Below, piece by piece: positions 25,573 to 32,472 of a stretch of 33,337 nucleotides of DNA (position 1 is the stretch's first letter; each line of letters opens with the position of its first letter). Location: positions 1 through 33,337 of the forward strand of contig JAGOHE010000006.1 in the NCBI GenBank assembly GCA_017996315.1, read 5' to 3'. The stretch comes from Kiritimatiellia bacterium (GTDB lineage Bacteria; Verrucomicrobiota; Kiritimatiellia; PWTM01). The notes beneath the pieces were generated by a model that did no database searches, had not been told where the DNA came from, and saw only the letters and a list, made by a program, of their open reading frames with translations. A program made the translations under genes and the position numbers.

Positions 25573-26823
25573 GTGGCCTCCATCGCGGCGGGCGTGCGTG
25601 GAAGTCATCTGGCCGCGCAGCTCGGGGCCGGCCCTCATTCGGCCCGCATCGTGGCGGTGGCGGAACCGCGGGCGGATCGGCGCGAGGCCTTCGCCGCACG
25701 GCACGGGATTCCCGTGGCCGCGCGATTTGAATCCTGGGAAGACCTCTGCGCGCGCGGGCCGGAATTCGACGCCGCCATCATCGCCACCATGGATAACCAG
25801 CACACCGGACCCGTGCTCGCCTGCCTGGGTCTCGGCCGTCATGTGCTGGTGGAAAAACCGCTCGCGGATACGATGGACGGCGCCCGCCGGATCGTCCGTG
25901 AACAACGGCAGAGCGGACGAATCGTCGCGGTCTGCCACACGTTGCGGCACATGTCCGCCTTCCGGAAGGTCCAGGATATCGTGGCGGGCGGCGCGCTGGG
26001 CCGGGTGATTCACGCGGAGCACATGGAGGCCATCGGCCACCTGCGGTTCACCCACAACTACGTGCGCGGACGCTGGGCCCGCGAAGCCGGGAACACGTCC
26101 CTCCTGCTCCACAAATGCAGCCACGATATTGATTTCCTCGCTTGGCTCATCGGCGCGCCCTGCCTCCGCGTCTCATCGTTCGGATGCCTTGCCCATTTCA
26201 AACCCGAATGCGCGCCCCCCGGCGCCGCGCTCCGGTGCCTCGACGGCTGTCGCCGGCTCGATACCTGTCCCTATTCGGCGGTGCGCCTGTATGTGGACAA
26301 CGACCTGACCGGTCGCCTGGAAGACCTGGGCGGCGCGCGCACCCGTGAAGAGCGGAGAGAAGCGGTCCGGCAGGGGCCGTTCGGCGTGTGCGTCTGGCAC
26401 GCGGGAAACGATGTGGTCGATCACCAGATCGTATCCATGAAATTCGACGGCGGCATCATCGCCACCTGCGCCATGACCGGATACTCCGCCTCGCATGGGC
26501 GCCGCACACGCCTGCAAGGCGACGAGGGCGAGCTGCTGTTTGACGAGGCCGCCGAAACCATCACGATCCGCCGGTTTTCCAGCGGGGACGCGGAGGTCAT
26601 TCACGCTCCGCGCCCCGGAGCCTATCATCCCGAGGATCGCGGCATCGTCGCCGAATGGCTCTCCGCCATCCGGGACGCTTCCCGCGGCGTTACGGTTGAT
26701 GCCGGGGAGGCGGCGCGCACCCTGGCCCTTGTGCTGGCCGCGGAGCAGTCCCGGAGGGAGAACCGAACCGTCGAAATGTCCGAGGTGGACTTCAACGGGC
26801 CACCGGTGAAGGATGGCGCATAA
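25573..26823 (+). CDS. Gfo/Idh/MocA family NAD(P)-dependent oxidoreductase
   Basis: These enzymes oxidise or reduce sugars and cyclitols with NAD(P). The protein (416 residues from GTG 25573) has an N-terminal Rossmann fold (RVASIAAGVRGSHLA, VAVAEPRADRREAFA), the signature HVLVEKPLADTMDGARR and the catalytic-region LLLHKCSHDIDFLAWLIG. A Cys-rich insert follows (PECAPPGAALRCLDGCRRLD and TCPYSAVRLY, five Cys) that is typical of one subgroup and may bind a metal. The start is uncertain: GTG removes two residues of the first strand, whereas an in-frame CTG at 25540, overlapping the previous stop, has a strong GGGGAGGAA box 4-6 bp upstream. The substrate is unknown. It is probably cotranscribed with the Imm5-like gene. 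Confidence 0.9.
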   Translation: MASIAAGVRGSHLAAQLGAGPHSARIVAVAEPRADRREAFAARHGIPVAARFESWEDLCARGPEFDAAIIATMDNQHTGPVLACLGLGRHVLVEKPLADTMDGARRIVREQRQSGRIVAVCHTLRHMSAFRKVQDIVAGGALGRVIHAEHMEAIGHLRFTHNYVRGRWAREAGNTSLLLHKCSHDIDFLAWLIGAPCLRVSSFGCLAHFKPECAPPGAALRCLDGCRRLDTCPYSAVRLYVDNDLTGRLEDLGGARTREERREAVRQGPFGVCVWHAGNDVVDHQIVSMKFDGGIIATCAMTGYSASHGRRTRLQGDEGELLFDEAAETITIRRFSSGDAEVIHAPRPGAYHPEDRGIVAEWLSAIRDASRGVTVDAGEAARTLALVLAAEQSRRENRTVEMSEVDFNGPPVKDGA

Positions 26824-26991
26824 ACAGTCGCTGAAATTCCGCGCCCGCATGGGCCGGGAACTTCGCGCGACCGGCCGCCTTCTCTTCGGCGGACGCTGAG
26901 GCTGCCGCGCGGAGGGATGGAGTTCGATTCCGTCCGATCGCCCATTCCATGATCTCCCCGCTGTCCGTATTCCGCAGGGCCTGATGGGCGC

Positions 26992-27074
26992 TCATCCAAA
27001 GGTTGGATGAACTCTGCCGCGTTCCATCCAAGGGTTGGATGAAACCGATGGCATTTCATCCAAGGCTTGGATGA
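26992..27074. promoter_or_regulatory. Three palindromes at exact 32-bp spacing (operator-like array)
   Basis: TCATCCAA-AGG-TTGGATGA (26992-27010), CATCCAA-GGG-TTGGATG (27025-27041) and TCATCCAA-GGC-TTGGATGA (27056-27074) are centred at 27001, 27033 and 27065. Only the 3-nt centre and the intervening 13 bp differ. A 32-bp period is three helical turns, so all face the same side. The remainder of the gap 26824-27193 holds no gene; AT-rich DNA with a 9-bp inverted repeat GAATTTTTT/AAAAAATTC (27097-27105, 27123-27131) lies between the array and the next gene. Confidence 0.7.
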
Positions 27075-27193
27075 GACCCCCGATGCGTGGGCGCCTGAAT
27101 TTTTTCTAAAAAAATATCCGGAAAAAAATTCGTCCCGATTCTGTATCGGAATGGACGGCGTCATGGGGACGCGGTTCCGAAGGAGATCAGACC

Positions 27194-27808
27194 ATGCAGA
27201 GCACACGAAACGGACGGACGAATGGAACGAGCACGGAAGCGGGCGGCGACGCGCGGGCGTACGCGCCGCGGCTGGCTTTTTATCGGGCGAACGGTCAGGG
27301 AACAGGCGCGGTGGCGCAGTTCAACCTCAAGCTCGAACGCGCCGGGAACGAACGGGGAGGCAACTGCCTTTTCCTGTCCATGGCGCGGCAACTGCCGGCC
27401 GAGGCGCCGGTCGAGAACGGCCGGGGCACCGGCCGGTTTGACTGGCAGAATCGGGCCGCGGTGAAGCTCGATTTTTTCGATGCCTCGGAAATTCTCGCCG
27501 TGCTCGAGGGACGCCAGCCCAGCGCGGGCGGGGAGAAGGGGGTGTATCACGTCTCGCGCGGGATGAACACCATCATCTCCTTCAAGCGGCGCGAGGATGG
27601 CGGCTATTGGCTGGGCGTGTCGCGGCGCGACGAGGCCAAGCAGCCGGTATTCAAGGCGCAGATCGGGCTGAGTGATGCCGAAGGCGTCGGGCTGCGGTGC
27701 GCGCTGCAGGGCATTATGCCCATGCTGGCCTTCTTCCCGTTCGAACGGCCGGAAACGCCGGACGCGGGTCGGCCGGACCGCAAGGACGCCCGGCGAGAGG
27801 AAGACTGA
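27194..27808 (+). CDS. Hypothetical beta-rich protein, possibly nucleic-acid binding
   Basis: I cannot name a family for this 204-residue protein. It has a short Gly/Asn-rich N-terminus, then a core from about 25 to 175 made of alternating beta strands and a helix: PRLAFYRANGQGTGAVAQFN, CLFLSMARQLP, FDWQNRAAVKLDFFDASEIL, GVYHVSRGMNTIISFKRR, YWLGVSRRDE and LSDAEGVGLRCALQGIMPML. The tail is charged (RPDRKDARREED). The strand-rich core with basic residues reminds me of Whirly/MRP-type single-strand DNA/RNA-binding proteins, but that is a weak impression. AAGGAG stands 8 bp before the ATG. Upstream is the three-palindrome array; downstream a repeat element starts right after the stop codon. Confidence 0.6.
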   Translation: MQSTRNGRTNGTSTEAGGDARAYAPRLAFYRANGQGTGAVAQFNLKLERAGNERGGNCLFLSMARQLPAEAPVENGRGTGRFDWQNRAAVKLDFFDASEILAVLEGRQPSAGGEKGVYHVSRGMNTIISFKRREDGGYWLGVSRRDEAKQPVFKAQIGLSDAEGVGLRCALQGIMPMLAFFPFERPETPDAGRPDRKDARREED

Positions 27809-28111
27809 GCAGAGAGCGGAGAGCAGAGAGCGGAGAGCGGAGAAGGCGGAGGATAGAGGACGGAAGTCCGAGGTCCGAAGTCCGAAGTCCGAGCGGGAAC
27901 CGCATTCGCGCTATTCGCGTGATTCGTAGTTTCTTCCCTACCGACTTTTACTACGAATATCGCAAATCACGCGAATCCGGAGGGCCGAGGTCCGAAGTCA
28001 GAAGACGGAGGACGGAGGACAGAGGGCGGACGACAGAGGACGGAGGGAGGAACGAAGAGCGAAGAGCGTAGAACCCAGCGCCCAGGACTCAGGACCCAGA
28101 ACCTGGAGCGC
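27809..28111 (+). repeat. Heptamer-phased repeat element with hairpin core, copy A
   Basis: From the base after the stop codon, the sequence reads in strict 7-nt units (GCAGAGA, GCGGAGA, AGTCCGA, GGTCCGA and others, 13 units to 27899). The core (27904-27976) has a 27-nt left arm built of 9-mers ATTCGCGCT, ATTCGCGTG and ATTCGTAGT, a 19-nt pyrimidine-rich loop, and a right arm that is its inverted match at 22 of 27 positions. Then 7-nt phasing resumes (GAGGACG, GAGGACA, GAGCGAA, GGACTCA and others, about 20 units) up to the last base before the tRNA gene. A second copy in opposite orientation is at 32905-33208. Any reading frame here is spurious. Confidence 0.85.
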
Positions 28112-28197
28112 TGGTGCCCGGGGCGGGACTCGAACCCGCACGACCTTTCGGTCAACAGATTTTAAGTCTGTTGCGTCTGCCATTTCGCCACCCGGGC
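28112..28197 (-). tRNA. tRNA-Leu (anticodon UAA)
   Basis: On the minus strand the acceptor GCCCGGG pairs with CCCGGGC, followed by A and an encoded CCA. The anticodon arm is ACAGA-CTTAAAA-TCTGT with anticodon TAA, then a long variable arm (GACCGAAAGGTC) and the T arm GCGGG-TTCGAGT-CCCGC. The 86-nt length and long variable arm fit a class II leucine tRNA. It begins 7 bp after the aroK stop on the same strand. Confidence 0.97.
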
Positions 28198-28204
28198 CGG
28201 GGTG

Positions 28205-28738
28205 TTATTCCATCAGCGATGCTCGAAGGGCCAGAATGAGGTCCGCCGTGCGCTCGGGCGTCTGGCCGTCGGTCTGAATCCGGTAGCGCACACGTTCGTA
28301 CATCGGACGGCGCGTCTCGAGCAGGGCGCGAATCCGATCCAACCGGTCGGGCGCCTGCAGCAGCGGACGGTGTGTTTCGTTCCGCACACGTTCGAGAATG
28401 CATTCGGGTGAAGCTTCGAGGCAAACGACCAGGCCGGACGCTTCCAGATCACGGATGTTGTCCGGATCCAGCACCAGACCGCCGCCCGCGGCGATGATCA
28501 GCTCGCTCCGGGCCGCCAGCTCCCGCGTCAGTGCGCGTTCGAGCCCGCGGAAATGCGGTTCGCCCGAATCCCGGAAGATATCGGCGATGGGGCGGCCTTC
28601 GCGGCGCTCGATTTCGGCGTCCATATCGAGTAGCGGACGCCCCAGCCGCTCCGCCAGCACGCGGCCCGTGGCGGTCTTGCCCGTGCCCATGAACCCCACG
28701 AGTGTGATGTGATCGCGCGCGCCCGGCTTCGTGTTCAT
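28205..28738 (-). CDS. aroK: Shikimate kinase
   Basis: It phosphorylates shikimate at the 3-hydroxyl in aromatic amino acid synthesis. The 177-residue protein has Walker A GFMGTGKT (15-22), the substrate-site DMDAEIERREGRPI and FRDSGEPHFRGLE, the AAGGGLVLDPDN loop, and the lid RNETHRPLL. Length and motif order are normal. The ATG at 28738 overlaps the prepilin peptidase stop by 4 bp, so it is translated within the operon. tRNA-Leu(UAA) follows after 7 bp. Confidence 0.96.
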   Translation of the reverse strand: MNTKPGARDHITLVGFMGTGKTATGRVLAERLGRPLLDMDAEIERREGRPIADIFRDSGEPHFRGLERALTRELAARSELIIAAGGGLVLDPDNIRDLEASGLVVCLEASPECILERVRNETHRPLLQAPDRLDRIRALLETRRPMYERVRYRIQTDGQTPERTADLILALRASLME

Positions 28739-29562
28739 GACGGGCCTCCCGCGCCGGACGCCCAGGTCCAATAGGCGAAAAACGCCTCCCGGCCGCCCAG
28801 CGCCCAGAGCATCGCCGCCGCGGCGATAAAGGGCCCGAAGGGCAACCGGCTCTGCCATTTCCGTTTCCCCGCCAGGATGAGCGACAAGCCCACGAGCGAT
28901 CCGAACAGCGACGATACCGTGACCGTGAACACGACCGCCGGCCAGCCCATCAGCGCGCCCACCGCGCCCATCAGCTTCACATCGCCAAATCCCATCGCTT
29001 CTTTCTGGAAAATCATCCGACCCGCCCATCTCACGGTCCACAGCCCGAAGAATCCCACGGCGAAGCCGGTCAGCGACGATATGAAGCCTTCCCGCATCGT
29101 ACTCGCGCCGTGGAGCAGGGGAATCCACGGGCTGACCAGCAGGCCGAGGAGGATGCCTCCCACCGTGACCCGGTCGGGCAGGATGTAATATCGGAGATCC
29201 ACGCCTGAACCGAAGATCAGCCCCGCGGCCATCAACGCGAAGACCGGGGTGCGCAGGTCGAAGCCGTACTTCATCCAGATCCCGAGAAAGAGCAGGGCGG
29301 TCAGCAACTCCACGATCGGATAGCAGGCGCTGATGCGCTGCGCGCAGTGACGGCACCGGGCGCCCAGCAGCAGCCAGCTCATCACGGGAATGTTGTCGTA
29401 CCACGCGATAGCCCGTCCGCATTTCGGACAATGCGACCCGGGGCGGACGATGGATTCCCCTCGCGGAATGCGCCAGATGCAGACGTTGAGAAAGCTGCCC
29501 GTCACGCCGCCGTAGGCGAACGCCAGCAGGGCCCAGAAGGCATTCCAGGCTTCGAGGCTCAT
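28735..29562 (-). CDS. pilD: Type IV prepilin peptidase / N-methyltransferase
   Basis: The enzyme cleaves and N-methylates prepilins and pseudopilins. The 275-residue membrane protein has an N-terminal TM, GSFLNVCIWRIPRGESIV, and the zinc-type four-Cys motif CPKC (45, 48) and CRHC (70, 73) around YDNIPVMSWLLLGA. Six or more further TM segments carry the catalytic Asp pair in GVDLRYYILPD and GFGDVKLMG. Its ATG overlaps the aroE stop by 4 bp. A candidate substrate is the pseudopilin at 12804-13457. Its place inside an amino-acid biosynthesis operon is not explained by function. Confidence 0.95.
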   Translation of the reverse strand: MSLEAWNAFWALLAFAYGGVTGSFLNVCIWRIPRGESIVRPGSHCPKCGRAIAWYDNIPVMSWLLLGARCRHCAQRISACYPIVELLTALLFLGIWMKYGFDLRTPVFALMAAGLIFGSGVDLRYYILPDRVTVGGILLGLLVSPWIPLLHGASTMREGFISSLTGFAVGFFGLWTVRWAGRMIFQKEAMGFGDVKLMGAVGALMGWPAVVFTVTVSSLFGSLVGLSLILAGKRKWQSRLPFGPFIAAAAMLWALGGREAFFAYWTWASGAGGPS

Positions 29563-30440
29563 CCGTACACCGCCCGCTCCAGCGCCCGGCGCATCAGGTG
29601 CGTGGGCGGCGCGCAACCGGTCCATAGTTCAAAGGCCAGCGCCCCCTGGCCCAGCAGCATGCCCAGTCCGTTGGCGGCGCGCCCGCCCGCCCGGCGCGCG
29701 GCGGCCATGAACGGCGTTTCCGGCCGCACATACACCAGGTCAAAAACCGCCTGGCCCGGCCGAAACGCCTCCGTCGGCAGAGGGGAGGGATCCGATTCTT
29801 TCATGCCCAGCGGGGTGGCCTGAACAATCAGATCGCAGGTCGCGGCCGCCGCGGCGGCTTCAGCGGCGGGGAGAACCCGGACCGCGGCGGCGGGCGCGGC
29901 GGCGCGCAGTTCTTCCGCCACGCGGCTCGCGCGCGCGAGATCGGTGTCGCACAGGATCACCTCTCCGGCGCCGCCGCGCGCGCTGAAGAGGGCGATCGCC
30001 CGGCCCGCGCCGCCCGCGCCGCATACCATCATGCGCGATCCGGCGGGCGCCCAGTCCAGCTCCTCCCGCGCCGCGCGCAGAAATCCCGGAGCGTCGGTGT
30101 TGTGGCCGACCAATCCGTCCGGCGCGAATACCACCGTGTTGACCGAACCCGCCCAGCGGGCGGATTCGTCCAGCCGATCCATCGCCCGGAACGCCTCCTC
30201 CTTGTGGGGCACGGTGACGTTCGCGCCGCCGCATCCCAGGGCGGCCAACCCGCGCAGCGCCGCCTCAACCCGGCCGGGAGCCACATCCCACGCCATATAC
30301 ACCGCGTCCATCCCCAACGCCCGGAACGCGGCGTTGTGCATCGCCGGCGAAAGCGAATGGGCGACCGGATGCCCCAGCAGCCCGAACAGCCGCGTGCGGG
30401 AGTCCGGCGGGGACGCGCCCGTCTCGGCGTCGGTGAGCAT
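29559..30440 (-). CDS. aroE: Shikimate 5-dehydrogenase
   Basis: It reduces 3-dehydroshikimate to shikimate with NADPH. The 293-residue protein shows LLGHPVAHSLSPAMHNAAF (substrate site), GGANVTVPHKEEAF (catalytic Lys), GHNTDAPGF (catalytic Asp), the nucleotide loop CGAGGAGRAIA, and QATPLGM. A C-terminal helix GLGMLLGQGALAFELWTG ends the fold. An extra 15-residue N-terminal tail precedes the fold. Its ATG shares one base with the leuA stop (TGATG), so it is coupled to leuA. It works one step before AroK, encoded two genes downstream. Confidence 0.96.
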   Translation of the reverse strand: MLTDAETGASPPDSRTRLFGLLGHPVAHSLSPAMHNAAFRALGMDAVYMAWDVAPGRVEAALRGLAALGCGGANVTVPHKEEAFRAMDRLDESARWAGSVNTVVFAPDGLVGHNTDAPGFLRAAREELDWAPAGSRMMVCGAGGAGRAIALFSARGGAGEVILCDTDLARASRVAEELRAAAPAAAVRVLPAAEAAAAAATCDLIVQATPLGMKESDPSPLPTEAFRPGQAVFDLVYVRPETPFMAAARRAGGRAANGLGMLLGQGALAFELWTGCAPPTHLMRRALERAVYG

Positions 30441-32056
30441 CAGGGCTGCTCCTTCCGGGCGGGAGCCTTCCGGCGCCGCTGGGCGCCCGCCCGCCCGCCG
30501 ATGTACATGCGGCGGTTGACCGCGTTGAGATACGCCCGGGCGCTCGCCTCCACCACGTCGGTGCCCGACGCGCGCCCCGCCACCGGCTCGCCGCCGTCAA
30601 ACGCCACTTTCACGCTCACCTCGCCGAGGGCGTCCTTGCCCTGCGATACGGCGCGGATTTGATATTCCAGCAGCTCGCCCTGCAACCCCGTGATGCGGTC
30701 GGTGGCCTTGAGCGCCGCGTCCACCGGCCCGTCTCCCGTGGCCGCTTCCTGAATCGGTTCCTTCACATCGCGCCCCGGCGACGACTTGTGCAGCCGTACC
30801 GTGGCGGTGGGCACGAGGCTGTTGCCGCTCGTGACGCCGATGTAATCCAGCGTCCACGTCGGCGGCACCTCCGCCAGCCGGCCTTCCACCAGCGCCGCGA
30901 GGTCGTCGTCATAGACGAATTTCTTCTTGTCGCCGATGGTCTTGAACCGCGCGAAGACCTCGATCATATCCGCCTCATCGAGTTTGAAGCCGAGATGCTT
31001 CAGACGCGCCGCGACCGCGTGCCGTCCGCTGTGCTTGGTCAGCGGCAACTCTGTCTGGCCCCAGCCCACATCGCACGGGTCCATGATCTCGTAGGTCTCG
31101 CGCTTCTTGAGGATGCCGTCCTGATGAATGCCGCTGGAGTGCGCGAAGGCGTTCTCTCCCACGATCGCCTTGTTGCGCTGGACCATCAGCCCGCTCATGC
31201 GCGACACCAGCCGCGACGCTTTGACGATTTCGCGCGCCTGGATCGCCGTATCCGTCCCGCCAAAGAAATCGCTCCGGGTGCGCAGCGCCATCACGATCTC
31301 CTCCATCGCCGCGTTGCCTGCGCGCTCGCCGATGCCGTTCACGGTGCATTCCACCTGCCGCGCGCCGTTCCGGACGGCCGCCAGCGAGTTGGCCACGGCG
31401 AGGCCGAGATCGTTGTGGCAATGCACGCTGATCATCGCCCGCCCGTCCTGGAACTCCGGAATCGCGGCATGCAAACGCGCGATCAGCGCCCCGTACTCCT
31501 CCGGAATCGCGTAGCCGACCGTGTCGGGGATGTTCAGCGTGGTCGCCCCCGCGTCGATCACCGCGCGGCAGACTTCAATCAGGAATTCGGGTTCGGTGCG
31601 CGAGGCGTCCTCGGGCGAGAACTCGACGTCGCTCACGAATCCGCGCGCGAGCTTCACGCCTTCCACCGCGAGGCGGACGATTTCCGCCTGAGCCTTGCCC
31701 AATTTGAACTCGCGGTGAATCTTCGATGTGGCGAGGAAGACATGAATCCGCCCGCGCGCCCCCGCGGGCTGCACCGCCCGCCCGGCCGCTTCGATATCCT
31801 TGGACACGCACCGCGCGAGGCCGGCAATGATCGGACGCGACAGCTCGCGCGCCACCGTATGCACCGACTCGAAATCGCCGGGGCTGATCACCGGGAACCC
31901 GGCCTCGATCACGTCCACGTTCAGCCGCTCGAGCTGGCGGGCCACCTCCATCTTCTCGCGCAGCGTCATCGCCGCGCCGGGGCACTGCTCCCCGTCTCTC
32001 AACGTCGTGTCGAAAATTCGCACCTGCCGGTCCGGCCGGATTGCTCGCTTTTTCAT
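30440..32056 (-). CDS. leuA: 2-isopropylmalate synthase
   Basis: LeuA condenses acetyl-CoA with 2-oxoisovalerate, the first step of leucine synthesis, and is usually inhibited by leucine. The 538-residue protein has the DRE-TIM barrel with [13 protein letters not shown] (Arg20-Asp21), [26 protein letters not shown] with metal His212/His214, [14 protein letters not shown] and [10 protein letters not shown]. It is followed by the C-terminal regulatory (LeuA dimer) domain from about 390, including [12 protein letters not shown]. The ATG at 32056 was chosen because the protein family starts here; a longer frame runs through the leader terminator. It is the first gene of leuA-aroE-pilD-aroK and stands behind a Leu attenuator. 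Confidence 0.96.
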   Translation of the reverse strand: MKKRAIRPDRQVRIFDTTLRDGEQCPGAAMTLREKMEVARQLERLNVDVIEAGFPVISPGDFESVHTVARELSRPIIAGLARCVSKDIEAAGRAVQPAGARGRIHVFLATSKIHREFKLGKAQAEIVRLAVEGVKLARGFVSDVEFSPEDASRTEPEFLIEVCRAVIDAGATTLNIPDTVGYAIPEEYGALIARLHAAIPEFQDGRAMISVHCHNDLGLAVANSLAAVRNGARQVECTVNGIGERAGNAAMEEIVMALRTRSDFFGGTDTAIQAREIVKASRLVSRMSGLMVQRNKAIVGENAFAHSSGIHQDGILKKRETYEIMDPCDVGWGQTELPLTKHSGRHAVAARLKHLGFKLDEADMIEVFARFKTIGDKKKFVYDDDLAALVEGRLAEVPPTWTLDYIGVTSGNSLVPTATVRLHKSSPGRDVKEPIQEAATGDGPVDAALKATDRITGLQGELLEYQIRAVSQGKDALGEVSVKVAFDGGEPVAGRASGTDVVEASARAYLNAVNRRMYIGGRAGAQRRRKAPARKEQP

Positions 32057-32126
32057 AATCTGCCTGCCTTTTCTTTCGCCCGGCGCCGGAAGCGGGCCCC
32101 GTGCCCGATCCCCCGGTCCGTGCCGG

Positions 32127-32157
32127 AAAACAAAAAACCCACCGCGCGCGGTGGGCC
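32127..32157 (-). terminator. Attenuator terminator in the leuA leader
   Basis: CCCACCGCGCGCGGTGGG (32155-32138) is a perfect 18-bp palindrome followed on the minus strand by TTTTTTGTTTT. It lies about 70 bp before the leuA ATG, between the leader peptide and leuA, so it must be bypassed for leuA expression. Confidence 0.9.
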
Positions 32158-32222
32158 GTTCCATCCCGGAACCACAAGAGCTACGCGCGGTCTCCACCGC
32201 TTGCCGCGCGCAGCGCGGTAAG
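32138..32222 (-). promoter_or_regulatory. Ribosome-mediated leucine attenuator (alternative pairing segments)
   Basis: Four segments can be drawn on the minus strand. Segment 1 is ACCGC (32219-32215), inside the Leu codon cluster. Segment 2 is GCGGTGG (32200-32194), near the end of the leader peptide. Segment 3 is CCACCGC and segment 4 is GCGGTGGG, together the terminator. Segment 2 is complementary to both segment 1 and segment 3. Stalling at Leu codons would cover segment 1, allow pairing of 2 with 3 and prevent the terminator, as in the classic trp and leu leaders. A small extra hairpin GTTCC/GGAAC (32172-32158) lies between 2 and 3. Confidence 0.7.
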
Positions 32223-32288
32223 TCGCAGAGTCCGTAACAGGCCCGCCGGGCCCGCGGCAAATGCTTGTGGTTTCCAGTTCACGATCAC
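32181..32288 (-). CDS. Leucine-rich leader peptide of the leuA operon
   Basis: A 35-codon frame from GTG 32288 (or 33 codons from GTG 32282) ends at TAG 32181. A GGGGGA box lies 5 bp before the first GTG. Five of ten consecutive codons are leucine, in the pattern L L R T L R L T A L, using CTG, TTA, CTG, CTT and CTG. TTA and CTT are unusual in this GC-rich DNA. The peptide itself probably has no function; its translation senses charged tRNA-Leu. It lies directly between the proposed promoter and the terminator. Confidence 0.7.
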   Translation of the reverse strand: MIVNWKPQAFAAGPAGLLRTLRLTALRAASGGDRA

Positions 32289-32310
32289 CAGTATCCCCCA
32301 GGACGCCCGG

Positions 32311-32338
32311 ATTGCAAGATTTTTCCCCGAAGTTCCAA
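32311..32338 (-). promoter_or_regulatory. Promoter of the leuA operon
   Basis: On the minus strand TTGGAA (32338-32333), a 16-bp spacer and TGCAAT (32316-32311) predict a start near 32304, about 16 nt before the leader peptide start, which leaves room for its GGGGGA box. Confidence 0.45.
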
Positions 32339-32403
32339 CGGACCGGGGCGAGGCGTCTCACCGGGTTCGAATCCGCACCCGCCCGGAACGAACGCTTCCG
32401 CGC

Positions 32404-32432
32404 TTGAAAAACATCCGCGCACGGCCTAGGGT
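32404..32432 (+). promoter_or_regulatory. Promoter of the zinc-ribbon gene
   Basis: TTGAAA (32404-32409), a 17-bp spacer and TAGGGT (32427-32432) lie 40 bp before the ATG at 32473, divergent to the leuA promoter. Confidence 0.5.
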
Positions 32433-32472
32433 GAAGAACAGCGGGCGACGGCGCGTCCGCGGGAGGTGGTTC

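Noticed and set aside
25025-26823. Toxin-immunity or defence cassette around the Imm5-like gene
   Set aside because: Neighbours are an oxidoreductase and a TPR protein; no nuclease, toxin or defence domain is seen.
27697-28071. Charged Arg/Glu-rich frames through the repeat element
   Set aside because: They are translations of the 7-nt repeats; the same peptide (EPHSRYSRDS) appears in copy B only because the DNA repeats.
27809-28111. CRISPR array
   Set aside because: The units are 7 nt, with no constant repeat of 23-40 nt and no unique spacers; no cas genes are present.
32130-32180. T-box riboswitch in the leuA leader (GGATGGAACGGC before the terminator)
   Set aside because: The T-box core TGGNACCGCG is not intact and no specifier loop with stem I features could be found; the Leu-rich leader peptide explains the region better.
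32355-32395. tRNA-like T loop (GGGTTCGAATCC) on the plus strand
   Set aside because: The T stem does not pair beyond two bases and no acceptor or anticodon arm fits around it.
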